DNA from: Actinomadura formosensis NBRC 14204
GTDB lineage: Bacteria; Actinomycetota; Actinomycetes; Streptosporangiales; Streptosporangiaceae
Direction of reading: 5' to 3'
DNA length: 64,000 bases
Assembly: GCF_001552155.1 (NCBI RefSeq)
Contig: NZ_BCQQ01000008.1
Location: 1 to 64,000 of the forward strand
In this document: positions 25,885 to 34,588 of the stretch, piece by piece
Layout of the letters: each line of letters opens with the position of its first letter
Position numbering within the stretch: position 1 is the stretch's first letter
Notes under the pieces: generated by a model
Database searches by the model: none
What the model saw: only the letters and a program-made list of their open reading frames with translations
What the model was told of the DNA's origin: nothing
Program-made: the position numbers and the translations under genes

Positions 25885-27489
25885 GTGAACTGGCCGTGGG
25901 CGCGTCGCCGGGTCTCGCTGGCCGGCCAGTTCCTCGCCCTGCAGCTGGCCATCGTTCTTGCGGTGTTGGTGGCGGTCGCCGCGGTTTCGTTGGCGCAGAC
26001 GGAGGCCGGCTTCCGAAGGGACGAGGGACGCCGGGTACTCTCCATCGCCGAGACCGTGGCCGCCGTGCGGTCGGTCCGTCTCGGACTGACGGACCGTACC
26101 ATGGAGCATGTGGTGGCGCCGGTCGCGGAGAGCACACGCAGTGTCTCCGGCGCCTCCTACGTGATCGTGGCACGGTCCGACGGCATCGTCGTCACCTCAC
26201 CGGACCCTGGCCAGGTGGGCGAACCGCTGGATCTGCACGGCAGCCCCGTGCTCTCCGGCCGCTCCTGGGTGGAGGCGGTCGAGGAGGACGGCGGCAAGTA
26301 CGTGGTGGGTTACGCGCCCGTGCTCGATGACCGCGGGCGGACCCTGGGCCTGGTGGCCGTGGGGCGCGCCTATCCGACGCTGCTGGCCAGCCTGTGGCGG
26401 GCCTCTCCGAACCTGCTCACCTATCTCGGCATGGCCAGCGCCCTCGGGGTGGCGGGCTCGCTGCTGCTCTCCCGCAGGGTCAAGCGGCAGACCCTGGGCC
26501 TGGAACCCACGGAGATCACGGGCCTGGTGGAGCACCGCGAGGCGATGCTCCACGGCATCCGTGAAGGCGTGATCGGCCTTGGCCTCCAGCACCGGATCAC
26601 GCTCGTCAACGACGAGGCGGTGCGCCTGCTCGACCTGCCCCCGCAGTGCGTGGGCAAGAAGCTGGAGGAACTCGGCCTGGAAGAGCCGGTGTGCGAATCG
26701 CTCACCGACGCCTCGCCGGGGCGGGATCAGGTGGTGATGAGCGGCGACCGGGTGCTCATCCTGAATCGCATGCCGTTCTCGGCCCGCGGCCGTTCGCTCG
26801 GGTGGGTGACGACACTGCGCGACCGTACCGAGCTGACCGCGCTGCAGCGGGAACTGGACGTGACCAGGCACACCACCGACACGCTGCGCGCCCAGGCGCA
26901 CGAGTTCAGCAACCAGCTCCACACCGTCGCCGGCCTCATCGAACTCGGCGAGCACGACGAGGCCGTGCAGTACGTGACGCGGCTGAGCAAGGCCCGCGCC
27001 CGGCTCAGCGCCGAGGTGGTCTCGCGGATCGCGGATTCCTCGCTGGCGGCCCTGCTCATCGCCAAATCCAGCCTGGCCGCCGAGCAGGGCGTACGGCTGC
27101 GGATCTCGCCGCGGACCCGGTTGCCGAAAGTGGACGAGATTCTCTCCGCGGATCTGGTGACCGTCGTCGGCAACCTGGTCGACAATGCGCTCGACGCACT
27201 CGGCGGGGTGTCGGACGGCTGGGTGGAGGTGGAGGTGACCGAAGACGCCGGGAAGCCCCGAAACGTGGTGGTGACCGTCCGAGACTGCGGCCCCGGTGTG
27301 GCGCCCGAGCTGACCCAGGAGGTGTTCCGCCGCGGCTTCAGCACCAAGGACGGCGCCGGCGAGCGCGGGCTCGGGCTCGCGCTGGCCCGGCTCGTCTGCC
27401 GGCGCCGCGGCGGTGACATCGCGGTGCGCAACGAGGACGGGGCCGTGTTCACCGCGCGGCTCCCCGTGGCGGACGGGACGGGGCCATGA
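25885..27489 (+). CDS. CitA/DcuS-type sensor histidine kinase
   Basis: 534 residues: membrane helix near 13-35, an extracytoplasmic PAS-like sensor (to about 165), second helix, a cytoplasmic PAS domain, then the DcuS/CitA-type phospho-acceptor helix RAQAHEFSNQLHTVAGLIEL (His 339) and a HATPase domain with DNALDALGG and GERGLGLALARLVCRRRGGD. This family senses citrate or C4-dicarboxylates, fitting the divergent tct genes. GTG 25885 is chosen because CAGTAT ends six bases upstream (leaderless) and the longer frame is not coding-like. It overlaps the regulator gene by four bases. Confidence 0.9.
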   Translation: MNWPWARRRVSLAGQFLALQLAIVLAVLVAVAAVSLAQTEAGFRRDEGRRVLSIAETVAAVRSVRLGLTDRTMEHVVAPVAESTRSVSGASYVIVARSDGIVVTSPDPGQVGEPLDLHGSPVLSGRSWVEAVEEDGGKYVVGYAPVLDDRGRTLGLVAVGRAYPTLLASLWRASPNLLTYLGMASALGVAGSLLLSRRVKRQTLGLEPTEITGLVEHREAMLHGIREGVIGLGLQHRITLVNDEAVRLLDLPPQCVGKKLEELGLEEPVCESLTDASPGRDQVVMSGDRVLILNRMPFSARGRSLGWVTTLRDRTELTALQRELDVTRHTTDTLRAQAHEFSNQLHTVAGLIELGEHDEAVQYVTRLSKARARLSAEVVSRIADSSLAALLIAKSSLAAEQGVRLRISPRTRLPKVDEILSADLVTVVGNLVDNALDALGGVSDGWVEVEVTEDAGKPRNVVVTVRDCGPGVAPELTQEVFRRGFSTKDGAGERGLGLALARLVCRRRGGDIAVRNEDGAVFTARLPVADGTGP

Positions 27490-28160
27490 TCCGGGTGCTC
27501 ATCGTCGACGACGACTTCATGGTCGCCAGGATCCACGCCGGATATGTGGCCCGCACACCGGGCTTCGCGGTGGCCGGCCAGGTCCACACCGGTACGGACG
27601 CGTTCCGCGCCGTGAGCCGGTTGCGGCCCGACCTGGTGCTGCTCGACATCTATCTGCCCGACATCAGCGGTCTCGACATGCTGCGGCGGCTGCGGGGGGA
27701 GGGCCCACCCGAAGTCGACGTGTTCGTCGTCACGGCCGCCCGGGACGTGGACACCGTCCGCCAGGCCATGCGCGGCGGGGTGGTCAACTACCTCATCAAG
27801 CCGTTCGACTACGCGACGCTGCGGGAGCGCCTGGAGCGGTATGCCGCGCTCCGCAAGGAACTCGCCGAGGTCTCCAGCGCCGGGCAGGCCGAGGTCGACC
27901 GGGCCTTCAGCGGAACCGCGTCCGGCCAGGTCAGCCGGCTCCCCAAGGGCCTCACCCAGGAGACCGCGGCCCTGGTGGAACAGGCGCTGCGGGAAGCACA
28001 CCCCGACCTGTCGGCGTCCGAGTGCGCCGCGTGCGTGGGCCTGGCCCGGGTGAGCGCCCGCCGCTATCTCGAATACTTCGTGTCCTCTGGCCGGGCCGAG
28101 GTACGGCTGCGCTACGGCGCGGCGGGCCGCCCCGAGCGCAGGTACCGCTGGCGCTCCTGA
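27486..28160 (+). CDS. CitB/DcuR-type response regulator
   Basis: 224 residues. Receiver domain with acidic pocket VDDD (8-10), phospho-acceptor Asp 54 in LVLLDIYLPD, and Lys in LIKPFDYATL; a linker; and a C-terminal helix-turn-helix (TAALVEQALREAHPDLSASE, then RVSARRYLEYFVSSGRAEVR). It is cotranslated with the kinase (ATGA overlap). The likely target is the tctCBA promoter. Confidence 0.9.
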   Translation: MIRVLIVDDDFMVARIHAGYVARTPGFAVAGQVHTGTDAFRAVSRLRPDLVLLDIYLPDISGLDMLRRLRGEGPPEVDVFVVTAARDVDTVRQAMRGGVVNYLIKPFDYATLRERLERYAALRKELAEVSSAGQAEVDRAFSGTASGQVSRLPKGLTQETAALVEQALREAHPDLSASECAACVGLARVSARRYLEYFVSSGRAEVRLRYGAAGRPERRYRWRS

Positions 28161-28231
28161 GCGCCGATGGTCTCGCCCCGGCGGCGAACGGCGGCCGCCG
28201 AGCCCCGCCGAAGGTGCGACACTCGGAGATC

Positions 28232-28621
28232 ATGACGAGTAGGTTCACTGAATTGACCATCGACTGCCGCGACCCGGAGCGGCTCGCGGAGTTCTGGTGC
28301 GCGGCACTGGGCTTCACAGTGATCGACAGAACCCGGGACAAGGTCGAGATCGGCTCGTGGGAGCCGACCGTCGCAGAGGTCAGAGCGCGCCAGATGCCGC
28401 CCACGATCCAGTTCATCCGGGTACCGGAGGGGAAGACGGTCAAGAACCGGCTCCACCTCGACCTCAGCCCGATCGACTGCGGAACGGACGAGGAAGTCGC
28501 CCGCCTTGTCGAACTGGGTGCCGGCAAGGCGGACGTGGGCCAGTCCCCGGATCGCACCTGGGAGGTCCTGGCCGATCCGGAGGGCAACGAGTTCTGCGTC
28601 CTGCGGAGCCTCGCCCCGTGA
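28232..28621 (+). CDS. VOC-family protein
   Basis: 129 residues with a VOC fold: FTELTIDCRDPERLAEFWCA, ALGFTVIDR, KTVKNRLHLDLSP and the final DPEGNEFCVLRSL. These are typical of actinobacterial glyoxalase-like proteins of unknown substrate. The ATG at 28232 follows CGGAGA. It may be cotranscribed with the two-component genes (71-base gap) but has no obvious link to them. Confidence 0.8.
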   Translation: MTSRFTELTIDCRDPERLAEFWCAALGFTVIDRTRDKVEIGSWEPTVAEVRARQMPPTIQFIRVPEGKTVKNRLHLDLSPIDCGTDEEVARLVELGAGKADVGQSPDRTWEVLADPEGNEFCVLRSLAP

Positions 28622-28697
28622 CCTGAGCCTGCCACTGACGGTGGTACGAACGGCCGGGGGCTGGGTAGCCGCGCCCTACGGCGCGAGGGTCGTCGGC

Positions 28698-30086
28698 ATG
28701 ACCGCACTCACCACCGCTGTCTCCGCCCCCTCCGGGCGGATGTCGTCACGGCACAAGCTGGTATTGACCCTTCTGCTCGGCGCGCAGTTCATGCTCGCCA
28801 TCGACTTCTCCATCCTGAACGTGGCGTTGCCGGTCGTCGGCAGGGGACTGGGCTTCGGCCTGGACCAGCTGCAATGGATCGCCACGGCGTTCGCCCTTCC
28901 CGCCGCCGGTTTCACGCTCCTGTTCGGTCGCGTGGCCGATCTGTTCGGGCGGCGCCGGATGCTGCTCGCGGGCATGGTCCTCCTGGCCGGCGGGTCCCTG
29001 ATCGGCGGGCTGGCCACGGCGCCGGCGCCGCTGCTGACCGGACGGGTCCTGCAGGGGCTGGCCACGGCGATCGCGACCCCGGCCGCTCTGTCGCTGCTCA
29101 CCACGTCCTTCCCCGAGGGGCCGCTGCGGACGCGGGCGCTCGGGCTCAGCGGCGCGCTGATGTCCGCCGGGTTCACCGTCGGCGCGATCCTCGGCGGGCT
29201 GCTCACCGATCTGCTGAGCTGGCGCTGGGCCTTCCTGGTCAACGTGCCGTTCGCGGTGTTCATCCTCGCGGTCACGCCCGCGGTGATCACCGAGAGCCGG
29301 GCACGGGACGGGGCGAAGCTGGACGTTCCGGGCGCGGTGACGGTCACCGGCGGCCTCCTCGCCCTCGTGTACGGGATCACCTCGGCCGGTTCGCGGGGCT
29401 GGACGTTCCCGCCCGCGCTCGGTGCGCTCGCGGCCGCGGCGGCGCTGCTCGTGGCGTTCGTCCTGGTCGAGCGGCGTTCACCGGCGCCGCTCGCGCCGCT
29501 GCGCGTGCTGACCCGCCGGACCGTCACCTGGGGCAACGTGGGCGGCTTCGTGGCGTTCGCCACCGAAACATCACTGGTGTTCCTGATGACGATTTACCTC
29601 CAGAAGGTCCTGGACTTCTCGCCGCTGGCCACCGGCCTCGCGCTCGGCGTCCTCGGCGCCGGGACGTTCGCCGGCGGGGTGGCCGCGCCCCGGATCATGG
29701 GGCGGCTCGGCGGCCGGGCGACGCTCGTCTGCGGGCTCGTCCTGCAGGCCGCCGCGACGACCGCGCTGCTCGGCCTGGGGGAGCGGCGTGACGGGCTCGG
29801 CCTGCTGCTCGCCGCCACCGCGATCGGGGGGTTCGGGAACCTGGTCGCGATCGTCGCTTTCATGGGGACCGCGACGTCCGGGCTGCCGGACGGCGAGCAG
29901 GGACTCGCGACCGGCCTCGCCACCATGACGCAGCAGGTCGCCATCACGCTCGGCATCCCCGTGATGAGCGCCGTGGCCACCGCGAACACGTCCGTCCTTG
30001 GCGGCGTCCACACCGCGACCGCGGTGAACGTCGCAATCGCCCTCGCCGGCGCGGTCCTCGTCGGGTCGTTCCTGCGCCGCTCCTGA
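28698..30086 (+). CDS. MFS exporter, DHA2 family (14 helices)
   Basis: 462 residues. DHA2-type drug/proton antiporter with motif A-like LLFGRVADLFGRRRMLLAGM and the signature AIDFSILNVALPVVGRGLGF in helix 1; about 14 membrane segments. It exports small hydrophobic compounds. The ATG at 28698 is chosen; ATG 28740 (MSSRHKL) is possible. The SDR gene starts 11 bases after the stop, so the two form an operon. Confidence 0.88.
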   Translation: MTALTTAVSAPSGRMSSRHKLVLTLLLGAQFMLAIDFSILNVALPVVGRGLGFGLDQLQWIATAFALPAAGFTLLFGRVADLFGRRRMLLAGMVLLAGGSLIGGLATAPAPLLTGRVLQGLATAIATPAALSLLTTSFPEGPLRTRALGLSGALMSAGFTVGAILGGLLTDLLSWRWAFLVNVPFAVFILAVTPAVITESRARDGAKLDVPGAVTVTGGLLALVYGITSAGSRGWTFPPALGALAAAAALLVAFVLVERRSPAPLAPLRVLTRRTVTWGNVGGFVAFATETSLVFLMTIYLQKVLDFSPLATGLALGVLGAGTFAGGVAAPRIMGRLGGRATLVCGLVLQAAATTALLGLGERRDGLGLLLAATAIGGFGNLVAIVAFMGTATSGLPDGEQGLATGLATMTQQVAITLGIPVMSAVATANTSVLGGVHTATAVNVAIALAGAVLVGSFLRRS

Positions 30087-30097
30087 AGGGAACCGAC

Positions 30098-30853
30098 ATG
30101 GATCTCGGACTCGACGGCAGGGTCTACATCGTCACCGGCGCGTCCGCCGGCATCGGCGAGGCGACCGCCCGGCTGCTCACCGGCGAAGGCGCCCACGTCG
30201 TCGGCGTGGCGCGCTTCTCCCCCGACGTGGCCGCCGACCTCACCGACCCGGCCGCCGCGCAACGCGTCGTTGACGTCGCCCTAGAGCGTCATGGGCGGCT
30301 GGACGGCCTTGTCAACAACGCGGGTGCGCTGCACTCAAGGATCGGATTCCTCGACGTCACCGACGACCAGTGGCACGCCACGTTCGAGTTGAACTTCCAC
30401 GCGGCGGTGCGCATGGCCCGCGCCGTGCTGCCCGCCCTGATCGACCAGGGGGCGGGGAGCATGGTGCACGTCTCCAGCGAAGCCGGGCGGCTCCCCGACA
30501 CGCCACTGGTCGACTATGCGGCGTCCAAGACGGCCTTGTTGTCGGTGTCCAAGACGCTGGCGGGGGAGTTCGGCCGTTGTGGCATCCGCTCCAACGTCGT
30601 TACGCCCGGCCCTACACGGACTCGGCTGTGGGACGAGCCCGGTGGGTTCGCGGACCAGTTGGCCGCTCTCTACGGCCTTCCCGTCGAGGACGCCATAGAG
30701 CGGTTCGTCCGTGAGGAGCGACGCCTCCCCGTCGGACGGCTGGGTGCGCCGCAGGACGTCGCACGGGTCATCGCCTACCTGCTGTCCCCCATGGCCGCCC
30801 AGGTCACGGGCGCCGAATGGACGGTGGACGGCGGCGCGCTACGGCAGTTGTGA
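30098..30853 (+). CDS. Short-chain dehydrogenase/reductase
   Basis: 251 residues, classical SDR: cofactor motif TGASAGIG (13-20), NNAG, and the catalytic pair in YAASK, with the preceding Ser in VHVSSEAG. It oxidises or reduces an alcohol/ketone with NAD(P). It is cotranscribed with the DHA2 exporter; a 28-bp palindrome terminates the unit. Confidence 0.92.
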   Translation: MDLGLDGRVYIVTGASAGIGEATARLLTGEGAHVVGVARFSPDVAADLTDPAAAQRVVDVALERHGRLDGLVNNAGALHSRIGFLDVTDDQWHATFELNFHAAVRMARAVLPALIDQGAGSMVHVSSEAGRLPDTPLVDYAASKTALLSVSKTLAGEFGRCGIRSNVVTPGPTRTRLWDEPGGFADQLAALYGLPVEDAIERFVREERRLPVGRLGAPQDVARVIAYLLSPMAAQVTGAEWTVDGGALRQL

Positions 30854-30855
30854 TC

Positions 30856-30883
30856 GCGGCGTGCCGGGCGCCCGGCACGCCGC
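30856..30883. terminator. Perfect 28-bp palindrome between convergent genes
   Basis: GCGGCGTGCCGGGC is followed immediately by its reverse complement (14 + 14, no spacer). It lies between the stop of the SDR and the stop of the convergent NTF2-like gene and can act in both directions. Confidence 0.75.
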
Positions 30884-30891
30884 GCTCCGCC

Positions 30892-31254
30892 TCAGCCGGG
30901 CACCTTGTCGAGGAAGCCGTGGACGCGGTCGAAGCGTCCGTCGTCGCCGAAGACCGCGACGTCGAAGCCGGCGGCGATCGCCTCGCCGCCCTCGGGGCCG
31001 AGTTCCCAGGTGAAGCGGGCCACGTTGTGGTGGGCGTCCACGGCGCCCGCCGCGCGGAACACCAGGCCGGGGAACTGCCGCTGCGCGGCGCCGACGAACG
31101 CGTCGATCGCGTCCCGCCCTTCGGCCACGCCGAGCGGGTCGACGTAGACGGGGTTCTCCGTCCACAGTTCGTCGATCGCGGCGCGCCGGGCGGCCGGGTC
31201 CGTCTCGTTCCAGATGGCCAGGTACCGCTCGACCCGCTGCTGAACGTCGCCCAT
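30892..31254 (-). CDS. NTF2-like (SnoaL fold) protein
   Basis: 120 residues: VQQRVERYLAIWNETDPAAR, LWTENPVYVDPLGVAEGRDA, then ARFTWELGPEGGEAIAAGFD and FDRVHGFLDKVPG. It is the third NTF2-like protein in the window. The start at ATG 31254 (MGDVQQR) fits the domain; longer versions are not coding-like. Function unknown. Confidence 0.78.
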   Translation of the reverse strand: MGDVQQRVERYLAIWNETDPAARRAAIDELWTENPVYVDPLGVAEGRDAIDAFVGAAQRQFPGLVFRAAGAVDAHHNVARFTWELGPEGGEAIAAGFDVAVFGDDGRFDRVHGFLDKVPG

Positions 31255-31353
31255 TTCATGACTCCCGTCTGATCGTCCGGGCCTGTTCTCCCGGTGCCCC
31301 CTACGCTGCCAACCCGCCGACGGAAGATCGATTACCTGAGACGTCAAGCCCGC

Positions 31354-32412
31354 TCACCCGAGCACGACCCGGCCGGCGGCGGTGCGGGCGAGACGCTCGG
31401 CGATCGCGGCCGCCTCGTCCGTGGAGTCCCGGCCCTTCAAACGAGGCGTGTAGACGAGCCAGATGACGACATTGCCCTTACGCGCGGAGACCTGGACCTG
31501 CTTCACGCGGGTCGCGTCCTGATAGGTGGACGCGACGATCACCGCCTCATCTCCGACGTTCGGCAGCGGCCGGGCGTCCTTGTCCTCGGGCGTGGGCCCG
31601 CCGGGGCCTTCGCGGAACCTTTCCTCGGCCTGTTCGATGCCGCCGTCCTGACCGGTCCTGTATTCGTACAGCCGGTACTCAAGCCTCAGCGAGATGGCGC
31701 CGAAGTGGCACACGGGGTTGCCGTCGAACGGAAAACGTGCCGGTGTGCTCTTCGGAAGCATCTGGTTCGCGGTGGGCGCGAGTACGCGACAGGGATCGGG
31801 GAGGGCGTGCGCCTCCTTGCGGCCCGGCCACGCCTGATGGTGCCAGATCGGATCGAACGTGACGAAGACCAGCGTCCACGTCGTCAGGATCGCCAGATGC
31901 GCGAAGGCGTACCGCCATGTCAGCAGGGAACGCCCGCGGGTCACCGCGATTCCCGAGCGCCGGGACAGGTCGGCGACGGCGGCCTCGAACCCCGGGTCCC
32001 GGCGCAGGCGCAGCCGGATCGGTGCCCCCAAGGTGACCGAGGTGGCGGGACTTACGGCCACCACCGCCTCCGTCCACAGCCGGCGGCGCCGTTCGAGCGC
32101 ATTGATGCCGTCCCAGGCCAGGTAGACCTGGCTGACCGAATCCCGGTGGTGGTTGTGCAGCCCGTCCGGACCAAGTTTCACACTGCCCGCGAGGAAGGGC
32201 AGCGTCGCGCCAATGGCTGACAGCCCCATGAAGCCGAGGCACAGGGCCGGGATGAAGGCTTGGATCCAGAATGCGTACACCGTGGCCACGATGAGGAGGG
32301 CACCTGTAGCGGCCTGCGCATAGGCGAGGTACCGGAGCGTGCGCGGTGGCCTCAGCACCACCTCGCCGGACTCGGAAGCCGTTAAGGCAGGGGTGCTGGG
32401 CTGGTGCTCCAT
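31354..32412 (-). CDS. Membrane protein of unknown function
   Basis: 352 residues. Two membrane helices near the N-terminus (LAYAQAATGALLIVATVYAF, ALCLGFMGLSAIGATLPFLA), a PH-like cytoplasmic segment (VKLGPDGLHNHHRDSVSQVY, LAWDGINALERR), a third helix (FAHLAILTTWTLVFVTF) and a soluble C-terminal domain resembling the DUF3558-like outer domains in layout (DPCRVLAPTANQML, RLEYRLYEYR, VGDEAVIVAS). Domain naming is tentative. AAGGAGG sits just before ATG 32412. It is divergent from the alkylation-repair genes. Confidence 0.65.
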   Translation of the reverse strand: MEHQPSTPALTASESGEVVLRPPRTLRYLAYAQAATGALLIVATVYAFWIQAFIPALCLGFMGLSAIGATLPFLAGSVKLGPDGLHNHHRDSVSQVYLAWDGINALERRRRLWTEAVVAVSPATSVTLGAPIRLRLRRDPGFEAAVADLSRRSGIAVTRGRSLLTWRYAFAHLAILTTWTLVFVTFDPIWHHQAWPGRKEAHALPDPCRVLAPTANQMLPKSTPARFPFDGNPVCHFGAISLRLEYRLYEYRTGQDGGIEQAEERFREGPGGPTPEDKDARPLPNVGDEAVIVASTYQDATRVKQVQVSARKGNVVIWLVYTPRLKGRDSTDEAAAIAERLARTAAGRVVLG

Positions 32413-32517
32413 GATTCCTCCTTGCACATGGTTGGTGTGGGGGACGATCGTAGTGCGGCCAGCGATGATGTCGTTTTCTGGCTAGTGGGTTGTGTTCCCG
32501 TCGGTGATGCTGGAGGC

Positions 32518-33990
32518 ATGCACGAGGACGTGGAGAGGTGTGTGCGGGCCGTCCAGTCGAAGGACGCGCGCTTCGACGGATGGTTCTTCACCGGGGTCGT
32601 GACCACCGGGATCTACTGCCGCCCAAGCTGCCCGGTGGTACCGCCCAAGCCGGAGAACATGCGCTTCTACCCGAGTGCTGCCGCCGCCCAGCAGGCGGGC
32701 TTCCGGGCCTGCAAGAGGTGCCGGCCTGACACGTCCCCTGGCTCGCCCGAGTGGAACCACAGGGCGGACGTCGTCGCACGGGCGATGCGCCTCATCGCGG
32801 ACGGTGTCGTTGACCGTGAGGGTGTGCCAGGTCTCGCCGGACGTCTTGGCTACAGCACCCGCCAGATCGAACGTCAGCTCAATGCTGAACTGGGTGCCGG
32901 GCCACTTGCTCTGGCGCGGGCTCAGCGTGCTCAGACGGCACGGCTCCTCATCGAAACGACTTCCCTTCCGATGGGGGACGTCGCGTTCGCGGCGGGCTTC
33001 ACCAGTATCCGCGCCTTCAACAACAACGTCCGCGAGGTGTTCGCGCTCACCCCGACCGCTCTGCGCGACCGTGCCGCCAAGGGCCACGCACCGGCCGGGT
33101 CGGGGGCGCTGTCGCTGCGGTTGCCCTTCCGTGCGCCGCTCTGCCCGGACAACCTCTTCGGCCATCTCGCGGCCACCGCCGTCCCCGGCGTCGAAGAATG
33201 GCGGGACGGTGCGTTCCGGCGCACCATGCGCCTGCCTCACGGGCATGGCATCGCGGCCCTCAGCCCGCAGCCCGATTACGTCGCCTGCACGCTCAGCCTC
33301 AGCGACCTGCGCGACCTCACCATCGCGATCAGCCGCTGCCGCTGGATGCTCGACCTGGACGCCGATCCCGTCGCCGTGGACGACCTGCTCCGCACCGACC
33401 CGGTTCTGGCCCCGCTGGTCGACAAGGCCCCCGGGCGACGCGTCCCCCGCACTGTGGACGCCCCTGAGTTCGCCGTACGGGCCGTCCTGGGGCAGCAGGT
33501 TTCGACGGCTGCGGCCCGCACCCACGCGGGACGCCTGGTCACCGCCTATGGCGACCCCATAGACGACCCAGGGGGCGGGCTGACGCACCTCTTCCCCACC
33601 CCGGCCGCGTTGGCCGGCCTTGCCCCGGAGGCACTCGCGTTCCCGAAAGCTCGCCGCACCACCCTCACGACCCTTGTCGACGCGCTTGCGAGTGACGAGA
33701 TCGACCTGGGCGTAGGGAGCGACTGGGATGAGGCCCGCGCGCGCTTGTCCGCCCTACCGGGCTTCGGCCCATGGACCGTCGAGACCATCGCGATGCGTGC
33801 TCTCGGAGACCCGGACGCGTTCATCCCCGGCGACCTGGGAATCCGGGCCGCCGCCAGGAGCCTCGACCTTCCGGCCACTCCCGTGGCCCTCACCCGGCGT
33901 GCCGCCCAATGGCGCCCTTGGCGCGCCTACGCCGTCCAGTACCTGTGGGCCACGGGCGACCACCCCATCAACCTGCTTCCTGCACACTGA
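32518..33990 (+). CDS. alkA: Ada-AlkA fusion: methyl sensor, AraC domain and 3-methyladenine DNA glycosylase
   Basis: 490 residues in three parts. An Ada N-terminal zinc domain with Cys 34, 38, 65 and 68 (GIYCRPSC, ACKRCRPD) takes methyl groups from phosphotriesters; an AraC-type helix-turn-helix (about 85-165, LAGRLGYSTRQIERQLNAEL) suits transcription control; and an AlkA glycosylase (about 180-490) carries the HhH-GPD motif LPGFGPWTVETIAMRALGDP with the catalytic Asp in IPGDLGIR. It senses and repairs alkylation damage and probably activates its own operon. ogt starts eight bases after the stop. The ATG at 32518 has GGAGG unusually close. Confidence 0.92.
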   Translation: MHEDVERCVRAVQSKDARFDGWFFTGVVTTGIYCRPSCPVVPPKPENMRFYPSAAAAQQAGFRACKRCRPDTSPGSPEWNHRADVVARAMRLIADGVVDREGVPGLAGRLGYSTRQIERQLNAELGAGPLALARAQRAQTARLLIETTSLPMGDVAFAAGFTSIRAFNNNVREVFALTPTALRDRAAKGHAPAGSGALSLRLPFRAPLCPDNLFGHLAATAVPGVEEWRDGAFRRTMRLPHGHGIAALSPQPDYVACTLSLSDLRDLTIAISRCRWMLDLDADPVAVDDLLRTDPVLAPLVDKAPGRRVPRTVDAPEFAVRAVLGQQVSTAAARTHAGRLVTAYGDPIDDPGGGLTHLFPTPAALAGLAPEALAFPKARRTTLTTLVDALASDEIDLGVGSDWDEARARLSALPGFGPWTVETIAMRALGDPDAFIPGDLGIRAAARSLDLPATPVALTRRAAQWRPWRAYAVQYLWATGDHPINLLPAH

Positions 33991-33998
33991 GGAACCTC

Positions 33999-34511
33999 AT
34001 GCCTGCACACGTCGTCCTGGACAGCCCCGTCGGCCCCCTCACTCTGGTGGCCACAGACGGCGCCCTGTCCGGGCTTTACATGGAGAAGCAGCGGCACCTT
34101 CCGTCCGAAGAGACCTTCGGTGCGCCAGGTGACCCCGGCGACGAACCCTTCGCGACCGTCGCCGCCCAACTCACCGCGTACTTCGCCGGTGAACTGACCG
34201 AATTCGACGTGTCGCTCGCCCTCCACGGGACGCCTTTCCAAAAGCGCGTCTGGGCGGCACTCCAGGAGATCCCCTACGGGGAGACCACTACATACGGCGA
34301 ACTCGCCGTCGAGATCGGCAAACCGTCCGCGTCCCGTGCGGTCGGCCTCGCCAACGGACGCAACCCGGTCGGCGTCATCGTCCCCTGCCACCGCGTCATC
34401 GGCTCCACCGGCTCCCTCACCGGCTACGGCGGCGGCCTCGACCGCAAGCGCTACCTCCTCGGATTCGAACGCGGGATCCGCGGCGGAGACGGCGGGGCGA
34501 CCCTCTTCTGA
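33999..34511 (+). CDS. ogt: Methylated-DNA--protein-cysteine methyltransferase
   Basis: 170 residues. The suicide acceptor site VIVPCHRVIGSTGSLTGYGG is intact, with the DNA-binding helix GKPSASRAVGLANGRNPV and FQKRVWAALQEIPYGETTTY before it. It removes alkyl groups from O6 of guanine. It is cotranscribed with the Ada-AlkA fusion, forming a compact adaptive-response unit. Confidence 0.95.
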   Translation: MPAHVVLDSPVGPLTLVATDGALSGLYMEKQRHLPSEETFGAPGDPGDEPFATVAAQLTAYFAGELTEFDVSLALHGTPFQKRVWAALQEIPYGETTTYGELAVEIGKPSASRAVGLANGRNPVGVIVPCHRVIGSTGSLTGYGGGLDRKRYLLGFERGIRGGDGGATLF

Positions 34512-34588
34512 CCCGTGTCCGGCTCGTTTGTCAGAGGTCCCGGCTAACGTGCCCTACGTAGACGTTCACCGTGGGAAGGCTGATCGAG